Shown: in pieces, positions 50,893-58,307 of the stretch
Layout: each line of letters begins with the position of its first letter
How positions within the stretch are numbered: position 1 is the stretch's first letter
Assembly (NCBI GenBank): GCA_963833465.1
Contig: CAWHXW010000004.1
Location: 682,001-746,000 of the forward strand
Reading direction: 5' to 3'
Source of the DNA: Fen-1298 sp963833465
GTDB taxonomy: Bacteria; Bacteroidota; Ignavibacteria; UBA10030
DNA: 64,000 nt
Position numbers and translations under genes: made by a program
Notes under the pieces: model-generated
Database searches by the model: none
What the model was told of the DNA's origin: nothing
Seen by the model: only the letters and a program-made list of their open reading frames with translations

Positions 50893-50976
50893 GTAGAATC
50901 CAGTCACCGACTGGATTTAGTTATAATCAACCTTACATCAAATCTTTATAAATCCGATTTGATAATCGGATGCTAC
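50893..50976. repeat. Paired GTAG hairpin repeat (BIME), copy c
   Basis: GTAG + AATCCAGTC/GACTGGATT, a longer spacer (about 40 bases), then ATCCGATT/AATCGGAT + GCTAC inverted. It sits 16 bases upstream of the RAYT start, so it is in the gene's 5' region. Confidence 0.82.
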
Positions 50977-51004
50977 TAAAGAATATAATTTTTTGAATGA
51001 ACAC

Positions 51005-51081
51005 GTAGAATCCGGTCACCGACCGGATTCAATTATGATCCAATCTAATGATTGCCTGCCTGCCGCAGGCAGGGATTCTAC
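51005..51081. repeat. Paired GTAG hairpin repeat (BIME), copy d with inserted palindrome
   Basis: The left unit is identical to copy b. The right unit is interrupted inside its stem by a C+G-rich palindrome (CCTGCCTGC/GCAGGCAGG, about 51054-51073). The terminal CTAC (51078-51081) contains the stop codon of the adjacent secreted-protein gene. Confidence 0.82.
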
Positions 51082-52391
51082 TTGAGTAGCAGCATCCTTT
51101 CCGTTTTTGCAAAGTCGCCTGACTCCATCCTGTAGATATAGGTTCCGCTGGCAAGATTGCCTGCGTTGAAAGTGGCCTTGTCCTGGCCGGGGCCCTTTAC
51201 CCCGTCCACCAGGGTGCCCACTTCCCCGCCAAGCAGGTCATACACCGCTATCCTGATGCGGGCGGATTTCTTCACCCAGAACTCTATGCTGGTGGTCGGA
51301 TTGAACGGGTTGGGGTAATTGGGCGACAGCTCGAACTGCTTGGGGACCTGCCACGACTGCTGCTTGACGTCGGTCAGCACCACGTTCTGGATGCCCCCCA
51401 TGGACGGGTTGAGGCAGCCTATGCTCACGCCAATCTGCCTGAATTGGTCGTTGCTGGCATCCGTATATCCAAGGCACTCATATGGTACTCCTCCACCTAT
51501 CCACAAGCCACTGGTGTTTCCGCTTTTGATGTCCGGGTCTGGAAATCCCATTAAATTTATGACTGATGGATAGGGGGGGTTTTTGGCAGGATTCCCTGCT
51601 GAGTCAAGGTAAGTGTAAACAACAGCCAGATACTTGTTCGTGCTGTCCGGGGTAGCTCCGAATATCATATAATTGTCAAATTGGTCATTGTGTTTATCCA
51701 TAACAAACTGCACTATCGTTTCAACAGCTGCATTACCCGTAGCAGTAACATTATACACATCAAATGTTTCTATTTTCACGGATTTTGCATCAATAACACC
51801 AATGACGGAAGAGGGAATCTTGTCAAAGTTGCATGGCAAAACAAGTGCGCTGTCGCTTCCGTCGCCCATGCCTCCCTGCGGAAACACTATGTTTCCGTTT
51901 CTTGCAAGCGGGGTAGTCATCGGCCCGCCAAGGCTGTCCGTATTGCTGATCTGTCCATTTATCTGGGTACCAATACCATCATTTCTCGCAAAACACGCAT
52001 CCGCATTTTCTAGCTTTATGCCGACCGTCTGCGCAGGCTGGCTCGTGGTGTCATCAGCAACCTTGGCCAGCCCGGCTTTGCTGCTGGAATCCGAAGGCAG
52101 GGAAACGACTACATTCAACCCTTTTGGGAAAGTGGCAACTTTCACCATTCCAGCAGCGCCATTCACCCAACATTCTTTCTGCCCCTTTTCATTTTCCACT
52201 ATTTTTGCAGAAGCAGCTTTTTCTGAAAGCTTTTCTGCAAGCGGCAGTTGCCCTGTCATCTGCGACTCCTTGAGTTTATGCTGCACGTTATCCCTCACTG
52301 CCTGCGCATTTATTTTTGACTGGCTGAATGCTATGAACGTACTGAACGTAATCAGCCACGATACGATAGTAACTGATCCAATAATCTTCAT
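51078..52391 (-). CDS. Secreted protein with T9SS-type tail, atypical base composition
   Basis: 437 residues from the ATG at 52391 (AAAGGA 7 bases upstream); the open frame continues 12 codons. Signal peptide IVSWLITFSTFIAFSQS. The middle has no recognised domain (it contains GLWIGGGVPYECLGYTD and an acidic, Asn/Ser-rich body). The C-terminal 85 residues are a Por-secretion tail (LSPNYPNPFNPTTSIEFW, LASGTYIYRMESG, KTERMLLLK). The gene, most strongly its last 450 bases, is visibly richer in G+C than its neighbours, and its stop codon lies inside a BIME repeat. This suggests recent acquisition. Confidence 0.8.
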   Translation of the reverse strand: MKIIGSVTIVSWLITFSTFIAFSQSKINAQAVRDNVQHKLKESQMTGQLPLAEKLSEKAASAKIVENEKGQKECWVNGAAGMVKVATFPKGLNVVVSLPSDSSSKAGLAKVADDTTSQPAQTVGIKLENADACFARNDGIGTQINGQISNTDSLGGPMTTPLARNGNIVFPQGGMGDGSDSALVLPCNFDKIPSSVIGVIDAKSVKIETFDVYNVTATGNAAVETIVQFVMDKHNDQFDNYMIFGATPDSTNKYLAVVYTYLDSAGNPAKNPPYPSVINLMGFPDPDIKSGNTSGLWIGGGVPYECLGYTDASNDQFRQIGVSIGCLNPSMGGIQNVVLTDVKQQSWQVPKQFELSPNYPNPFNPTTSIEFWVKKSARIRIAVYDLLGGEVGTLVDGVKGPGQDKATFNAGNLASGTYIYRMESGDFAKTERMLLLK

Positions 52392-52486
52392 GTTTCGATC
52401 CTTTCCTTCGAGCATATGACCAAACATGTCAAATATAAAAAAATTCCTAAGAGACGGTTAACAAGAAATAAAAATAAATAATCCCC

Positions 52487-52616
52487 GCCGCAAGGAGACT
52501 GTGTAAAAAGTTGTTTTTGTCACTCTGAGTGTAGCGAAGAGTCTTGTTTTTTGTTTAGATTCTTCACTTCGTTCAGAATGACGAGACTATTTTTATAGTT
52601 TTTACACAACCTCCAA
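52487..52616. repeat. MITE-like inverted-repeat element
   Basis: Terminal inverted repeats GTGTAAAAA (52501-52509) and TTTTTACAC (52599-52607), extended outward with mismatches. Inside is a second imperfect inverted repeat: GTCACTCTGAGTGTAGCGAAG against CTTCGTTCAGAATGAC. Sequences like GTCATTCTGAACGAAGTGAAG recur as dispersed repeats in many environmental genomes. No coding capacity. Confidence 0.65.
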
Positions 52617-52630
52617 GCAGCGAGGTATTT

Positions 52631-52687
52631 GTCATGCCAGCGAATGCTGACATCCAGTTTCTGGATTCCTGCTTCCGCCGGAATGAC
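52631..52687. repeat. Palindromic dispersed-repeat type element
   Basis: GTCAT.CC at the left and GGAATGAC at the right frame an inner stem ATCCAG/CTGGAT. The right half, ATTCCTGCTTCCGCCGGAATG, resembles a common dispersed palindrome of environmental genomes. It sits 45 bases from the end of the coiled-coil gene. Confidence 0.55.
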
Positions 52688-52731
52688 GACGCAAGCATCG
52701 GGGTACTAGACCCCAAAGAGAATAAAATTTA

Positions 52732-53790
52732 TCATTTTGATAATGTTTTTTCTACGGTTGATGTTCCCTCTCCAATAATCCGCGTTTTAATTCCAGCCGC
52801 ACTTTCAATCGCCTTCACTGCCATTTCCTGAACCTGTTTGGTCGCCGTCTGTAGTTGTTTTGTAATTTCCGCGATTTGAGCTTGTTGTTTGGCAATGATG
52901 TCTTCTAAATTTGCAATCTTCAAAGCATGCAGCTTCTTTTCACCTTCTGTTTCTTTCGCGGCAAGTTTTGTATCATAATCGAGTTGTTGTTTCAAAGCAG
53001 CACGCAAGACGGCTTCTGCTTTCTTCACTGCTTCTTCCAATTCTTTGGGGAAAGCAGCTACCTGAGCTCGCAATTCAAAAACTTCTTTTTCCTGTGCCGA
53101 TAAAACTGCTCTTTTTTCTGCAAGGTCTTTTTCAGTTTGCTGTCGAAGTGTTGTTAATTCTTGAGCGAGTTGATTTTTCCTTGTTGCATTTTCGTCTGCT
53201 TCCTTGCGGTGTTCAACGGATAATTTATATTTATATTCTTCTTCATCACGCTCGCGCTGTTTTTTCAATTGTGCATCATGTTCCTTTATTTCAATCTCGC
53301 GATCCGCTTGTTCTTTCCGCCACTCGTCACGTTTCAAGCGTAATTCTTCTTCCAGCTTCCTGCGCTGTTCATCCATATCCTTTTCGAAAGATTGTTTTCG
53401 ATCTTCTTGAGCTTGGACAAGTGCTGCGAGTGAATCACTTTGATAAATGATTTCATGAAGTTCTTTCAATTTTGCGGTTTCGATAGAGACTGCTTCTTGC
53501 AGTTCATTAAACTTGTTTGATTCAGCAATGAGTTTCTGCTCTAAATCGGTTAATGATTTTCCAATACTCACCTGCACTTCAGCCAAACCTTTGATGATGC
53601 TCTCCTGTGTAACGCCTGATGCTTTTTCGATAATATGTTTTTGCCTTGCATCTTTTACTTCGCCTGCTTTCTCCTGAGGACGTTGCGCAATAAATTCAAG
53701 TGCTTTGTTGTATGCCTCTAAAAGCTGAGAGCGTGTCGTGCGAGCAGTTATTTTTGGAAGCGTGTGCTCTTCATTTGCTTCGGTTCCCAT
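52732..53790 (-). CDS. Long coiled-coil protein, function unknown
   Basis: 352 residues, no signal peptide or membrane segment. Residues about 85-320 are continuous heptad coiled coil rich in Glu, Lys and Gln (DEQRRKLEEELRLKRDEWRKEQ). The N-terminus has a short helix-turn motif ITARTTRSQLLEAYNKALE. The C-terminus QEMAVKAIESAAG with GEGTSTVEKTL is distinctive. AGGAG lies 7 bases before the ATG. A structural or scaffold role is a guess. Confidence 0.75.
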   Translation of the reverse strand: MGTEANEEHTLPKITARTTRSQLLEAYNKALEFIAQRPQEKAGEVKDARQKHIIEKASGVTQESIIKGLAEVQVSIGKSLTDLEQKLIAESNKFNELQEAVSIETAKLKELHEIIYQSDSLAALVQAQEDRKQSFEKDMDEQRRKLEEELRLKRDEWRKEQADREIEIKEHDAQLKKQRERDEEEYKYKLSVEHRKEADENATRKNQLAQELTTLRQQTEKDLAEKRAVLSAQEKEVFELRAQVAAFPKELEEAVKKAEAVLRAALKQQLDYDTKLAAKETEGEKKLHALKIANLEDIIAKQQAQIAEITKQLQTATKQVQEMAVKAIESAAGIKTRIIGEGTSTVEKTLSK

Positions 53791-53810
53791 TATTGTTCTC
53801 CTATTTATAA

Positions 53811-53845
53811 AAAAGGAAACCCCAATTGTTTTTTGAATCGGGGTT
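53811..53845 (-). terminator. Terminator after the YbgF-like gene
   Basis: Stem AACCCCGATT/AATTGGGGTT (one mismatch) followed on the minus strand by TCCTTTTTT, 28 bases after the stop codon at 53874. It separates this gene from the coiled-coil gene downstream. Confidence 0.7.
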
Positions 53846-53873
53846 CGTACTCATTCCATCACAAAAAAATCTT

Positions 53874-54740
53874 TTATAACTTTGCCCAGCGTTCTTTTGC
53901 ACGTTTCACATTTTTACTCATCGGGTAATTTTTAACAACCTTTTCGTATGCCGCTTTTGCTTTTACTTTATTGCCGAGACGTTCATAAGTTTGTCCAATC
54001 ATAAACTGAGCGTCAGCTTTCTTCTCTGAATTTTTAATAGTAAGAGATTCTTGAAACAACGGGAGCGCTTTGCTATATTTTTTTTGTGCAAAGTAAGTTT
54101 CTCCAAGCCAATATTTTGCGCGGCTTGCAAGTTCAGCGTCAGAAGGGTCGTCAGCAATAGATTTGAATCCTTCAGCAGCAACAGCATATTTGTGCTCTTT
54201 GAACGCTGTCATTGCATCATCGTAGCTAGATTCCGTTACAACAGGAGCAGCTTTTTCTTCTTCTTTCGGTGCCGGTGTTTGAACAACATTTTTTGCCGCT
54301 TCCTCTGCTTTATCTGCGCGCACTTTCTCAGCAGCATATTTTGCTTCAGCTACACTAATTCGTGCATTGATTCCTCTGTTTTCTTGTTCCAATTTTACGA
54401 TCTTTTGTTTTAAACCTGTATTTTCTGTTCGAAGGTCTTCAATTTGTTTCTCATACTGCGAAAGTTTATTTGGCTCTGCAACTGCGGGTTTTGTCGGCTC
54501 TACAGTTTTTCCAGTATCACCACCGAGAAAACTTGTCAGCGCCTGATCCATCGGTTTTTCTTCTTTTGGCTTTTGCTGCTCGACCGTTCCATGAGGTTTG
54601 GCAGTTTCTTGCGGCTTCGGCGTTTCGGTTGTAGATTCCTCAGCTCCTCCGCAGCCAATTAATAAAAAAGCTACAATTGTCAAAATAAACCAAGTATATT
54701 TCCAATTGAAACTAAAACTACCTACATTTTTGAGACTCAT
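53874..54740 (-). CDS. YbgF-like TPR lipoprotein
   Basis: 288 residues from the ATG at 54740 (GGAGG 4 bases upstream). Lipoprotein signal YTWFILTIVAFLLIGC. Then a Pro/Thr/Glu/Lys-rich linker, a coiled coil (about 90-145: YEKQIEDLRTENTGLKQKIVKLEQE), and three C-terminal TPR units (YDDAMTAFKEHKYAVAAEGF, YWLGETYFAQKKYSKALPLF, MIGQTYERLGNKVKAKAAYEKVVKNYP). This is the order of CpoB/YbgF of the Tol-Pal system, but no tol or pal gene is near, so the name is structural only. Confidence 0.82.
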   Translation of the reverse strand: MSLKNVGSFSFNWKYTWFILTIVAFLLIGCGGAEESTTETPKPQETAKPHGTVEQQKPKEEKPMDQALTSFLGGDTGKTVEPTKPAVAEPNKLSQYEKQIEDLRTENTGLKQKIVKLEQENRGINARISVAEAKYAAEKVRADKAEEAAKNVVQTPAPKEEEKAAPVVTESSYDDAMTAFKEHKYAVAAEGFKSIADDPSDAELASRAKYWLGETYFAQKKYSKALPLFQESLTIKNSEKKADAQFMIGQTYERLGNKVKAKAAYEKVVKNYPMSKNVKRAKERWAKL

Positions 54741-54795
54741 AAAGCCTCCAAACAATGACGAAAGGAATAGTGGATTTTTTACAATAACTTGCATT

Positions 54796-54824
54796 AAGTT
54801 ATTGATACACTTTCTGAAAGTCAA
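54796..54824 (-). promoter_or_regulatory. Probable promoter of the YbgF-like gene
   Basis: TTGACT (54819-54824) and TAACTT (54796-54801) with a 17-base spacer on the minus strand. The leader would be about 50 bases. The -10 is weak. Confidence 0.45.
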
Positions 54825-54955
54825 GTGCTTTTCCCAAATTACATGATATTTTATGAGCGTTTGTAATGCCTAAATTGGAGGAATGCTTATAGTAAATAGT
54901 TCTGCACCAAGAGTACAGGACGTATCGTTTTAAATTCATGATGATCAACCAGAAA

Positions 54956-55565
54956 TTATTTCAGAAGTATCATTTTCTTCTTATCAACGAAGTGCTCACT
55001 TGGATTTTCTGTAGATATTGCTTCGAGACGATAAATGTATAAACCGCTTGCAATATTTGCTTGCCAGACCAACTCGACAAATCCTGTTTCTTTTTCTCCA
55101 TCCACTACCTTTGCAACAGATTGTCCTGTAATAATTAAATATCTCAAGTTTCACTTTGCTTCGAACCGGCAAACCAAAACGGATTGTGGTTGAGGGATTA
55201 AATGGATTAGGATAGTTCTGCGCAAGCGACAAAACAGTCGGAATATTTTTAATTTCGACTTCAACACTTCCACTAAATTTAAATGAGCCATTATTATTGA
55301 TTTGTTTTAGACAATATGCATAGCGGCCATCTTTAAGTTTTTGATTGGAAAATGATTGGCACAGTGACAGTCAAAGAAGTTGACGATGCAAAATTAACCG
55401 CGGCTTTTGTCGCACATCGAGAAAGAAGAAATTCTTCAACTTGGATTCCCAATTAAAATCCGTAGGAATGATAATATAGGATTGGTTTTGTTGAACGGAA
55501 TTGTTTGAGTTCATCATCAACCTTTCAATCTTTAGTATTAATGGTAATGCGGTCAATGCCAACAA
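54956..55565 (-). pseudogene. Remnant of a T9SS-secreted protein gene
   Basis: Three minus-strand frames hold successive pieces of a typical C-terminus. About 55235-55350 reads LKDGRYAYCLKQINNNGSFKFSG and VEVEI. Then comes LSLAQNYPNPFNPSTTIRFGL in the same frame. After a frame change near 55140 it continues YLIITGQSVAKVVDGEKETG, ASGLYIYRLEA and KKKMILLK to the stop at 54956. Upstream (to about 55565) is a 64-codon frame MMNSNNSVQQNQSY in another frame. No intact signal peptide or body is left, so this is a decaying fragment, not a single sequencing error. Confidence 0.7.
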
Positions 55566-55625
55566 TTGTATTTTTCTTGAGGGAACAATAAAATATTATT
55601 ACTTTCACAAATTAAAATCAAGCAC

Positions 55626-55654
55626 TTGACATATCATCATCTGTGCCGTATATT
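55626..55654 (+). promoter_or_regulatory. Promoter of the thiamine salvage cassette
   Basis: TTGACA (55626-55631) and TATATT (55649-55654) with exactly 17 bases between. It would start the transcript near 55661, about 15 bases before the riboswitch. Confidence 0.8.
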
Positions 55655-55675
55655 TTATAAGTTCTTTTATATAAG

Positions 55676-55764
55676 TTGTAGGGGTGCTACGATCCTTTTA
55701 GGATCGGGCTGAGATTACACCCTTGTAACCTGATCTGGATAATGCCAGCGTAGGGAAATCAAAA
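55676..55764 (+). promoter_or_regulatory. TPP riboswitch (THI element)
   Basis: Senses thiamine pyrophosphate. The conserved core is plain: TTGTAGGGGTGC, a variable P3 hairpin (GATCCT/AGGATC), GGGCTGAGATT, ACACCC, then AACCTGATCTGGATAATGCC and AGCGTAGGGA. An intrinsic terminator follows 14 bases downstream, so control is most likely transcription termination when TPP is bound. The first gene after it is a TonB-dependent receptor. Confidence 0.97.
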
Positions 55765-55778
55765 TAAGTTTTGGTCAA

Positions 55779-55826
55779 AGCCGTTAATTATTTCTCTTCG
55801 CCGGGAAATTTAGAAACGGCTTTTTT
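55779..55826 (+). terminator. Riboswitch expression-platform terminator
   Basis: Stem AGCCGTT/AACGGCT with an inner TTTC/GAAA pairing, followed by six T and ATTTT. It lies between the riboswitch and the Shine-Dalgarno (GGAG at 55834) of the receptor gene. Confidence 0.85.
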
Positions 55827-55844
55827 ATTTTATGGAGAATTAAA

Positions 55845-58155
55845 ATGCGTATTTATTTTTTTTGTTTTATTACAATACTGGGCAGCTGCTTTGCAGCTGC
55901 ACAAAATAAATCTGACCGCGATACGATGTATCATGCAGAACCCGTAACTATTATAGCTACGCATGCAAGTGAACGGATTTCTCCTGTGACATTTTCTAAT
56001 CTTAGCCGCTCAGAAATTAAACAACAATATTCCGTGCAAGACGTGCCTGTTTTATTATCCGAACTGCCTTCTACAACATTTTATTCTGAAAACGGGAACG
56101 GCACAGGCGGCTACAGTTATATTACACTGCGGGGATTTGCCCAACAACGACTTTCGGTTATGGTCAACGGCGTTCCCCAAAATGATCCGGAAGATTTTAA
56201 TGTCTACTGGATAGACTTTCCAGATTTGCTTGGAAGTACTACAAATATTCAGGTTCAGCGAGGTGCAGGCAGCGCTTTTTATGGACCGCCTGCGATTGGG
56301 GGATCGGTCAATTTGCTTGCAGTTCCATTTCAACCGAAACCAAGTGTGACATTTGAAAACACGCTCGGCTTTCAGGAATACGGTGCAACAAATACCACCG
56401 TGCTTTTAACTCGAAAATATTCTGCAACATTTAATTCCGGGCTCGTTGATAATCGCTATTTGTTTTACGGTCGGCTCGGAACACTTTCTACTGACGGGTA
56501 TCGCAATAAATCGTGGGACGACATAAACTCATATTTTTTTGGAGTCGAACGGCTTGACAGTACAATGACAACACGCATTCATTTTTATGGAGGGCCTTTT
56601 AGCGACGGTGAAGTATATAATGGAGTTCCAAAATTTTTTAATCAGGATTTGCGGCTGCGGCGAATGAATTTAGATGATCAAAATAGTGATCCAAATATGG
56701 TGAACTATTCTAATAATATGCAGACGATTGTTTCATCGAATAAAATGGATACGATATATGTTGTGCCTCGTCGTCCTCAAGAAGCCGAACAATTTTCACA
56801 GCCGCATTTCGAATTTCTAAATGAATGGCGGCTCTCTCCAACTGTCACATTAAATAATACATTTTTCTACGTCCAGGGCGATGGGTATTATGATTATGAT
56901 GCCTCGTGGGCAGATACATCAATGCTTCGATTAGGAAGCGCCTATGGAATTCCCACTACTACTAATCCGACTAATACACTTGTTTATGCATTTGTTGGAA
57001 ACAAGCAATTCGGATGGCTGCCGCGGCTTGAAATAAATGATGAATCTGGAACACTAACATTAGGAGCTGAGATTAGAATTCATCGGTCGACACATTGGGG
57101 AAAAATAGATTATGCTGAGAATCTTCCGATGAATTACGATCCTGATTATCATTTTTATCAATATAACGCCGGTAAAAATATTATGTCGGTCTATTGCCAT
57201 GAATTGTACAAGATAAATGAAAAAACGACTCTTATGACGGATCTGCAGCTTGCATATTCCCGTTATATTCTTTATGATGAAAAATATCTCAATAATTCTT
57301 TTTCTATTCCCTACTTTTTTGCGAATCCGAGAATTGGTGTCAATTATAATACGAATGAAAATATAAATATGTACGTGAATCTTGCATACACTTCTCGTGA
57401 GCCGCGTTTGACAGATTTGTACCCTGCCGAAGAAGCTTATTACGGCCCAACACCAAGATTTGCTTCAGATACTATCAACGGTGTTGTTCATTACGAGTTC
57501 AGCAATCCTATTGTAAAGCCAGAACACCTATTCGATTTTGAAATCGGCAGTGCGTACCAAAATAGTCACGCTCAGGCTTCCGTCAATTTCTTCTTGATGG
57601 AATTTCAGGATGAGCTTGTAGAAACCGGCCAAATGGATATTTTTGGGAATCCTATTCTTATGAATGCGACTCGAACACGGCATATCGGAATCGAATTGCA
57701 AGGGCAATCTGATATTATCTACGGATTTGCACTGAGCGGTAACACAACGATCTCATATAATAGAATCATTAATTGTTTTATCACTGATAGTGTGAGCGAC
57801 AAAACTACATTTGGTCATACGTTAAATGGTAATCCAATTGCCGGCTCGCCCGATTTTCATGGCAAACCTTCGGCTTACACATTCAATTGGAGAATGGAAA
57901 GCTTCGCTCGAAGCAAAATATGTGGGAAGCTTTTATACCGACAATACAAAAAATAATCTCTTAAAAAATGATGCGTACACAGTTATCAACGCAGTACTTT
58001 CATATCGGTTCTTGCTTGGTTCAGGTATTTTCCTAAATGTACGAGGAGAAATAAGAAATTTGTTCGATGTATTATATACCATGAGCGGTGAAGGTGCAGA
58101 ATTTTTTCCGGCTGCTGAGCGAAATTACATTCTTGGAATCTCATTACAATTATAA
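55845..58155 (+). CDS. TonB-dependent outer-membrane receptor for thiamine (frameshifted near the C-terminus)
   Basis: Predicted to bring thiamine or a derivative across the outer membrane. Signal peptide to about FAAAQ (residue 22). Plug domain: VPVLLSELPSTTFYSENG, LRGFAQQRLSVMVNGVPQNDPE, IQVQRGAGSAFYGPPAIGGSVNL. Then a 600-residue barrel. At TTTT 57854-57857 one extra T breaks the frame: the first frame stops at 57956, while the second continues from PDFMANLRLTHSIGEWKASL through EIRNLFDVLYTMSG to the barrel end NYILGISLQL at 58155. Repaired length is about 770 residues. Riboswitch control gives the substrate assignment; homopolymer location makes a sequence error likely. Confidence 0.85.
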
Positions 58156-58307
58156 TAACAATATTAAAAAACGTTGTTTTCCTACTTTTTGCTTCATTCA
58201 ATGCGAATTTGTAAATTGATTATGTGCATATCTCTATATCAAGTGCATTAAACCACGCAAAATCAATTCACGAAATATATAGCGAAACAATGTCTTCATT
58301 ATGGTAC

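Noticed and set aside
51673..52419. Plus-strand frame of 248 codons
   Set aside because: Opposite the secreted-protein gene, which has a signal peptide, Shine-Dalgarno and T9SS tail; the long mirror frame follows from its base composition.
52911..53450. Plus-strand frame of 179 codons
   Set aside because: Mirror of the coiled-coil gene (Glu/Lys-rich codons read as Phe/Leu/Ser on the other strand).
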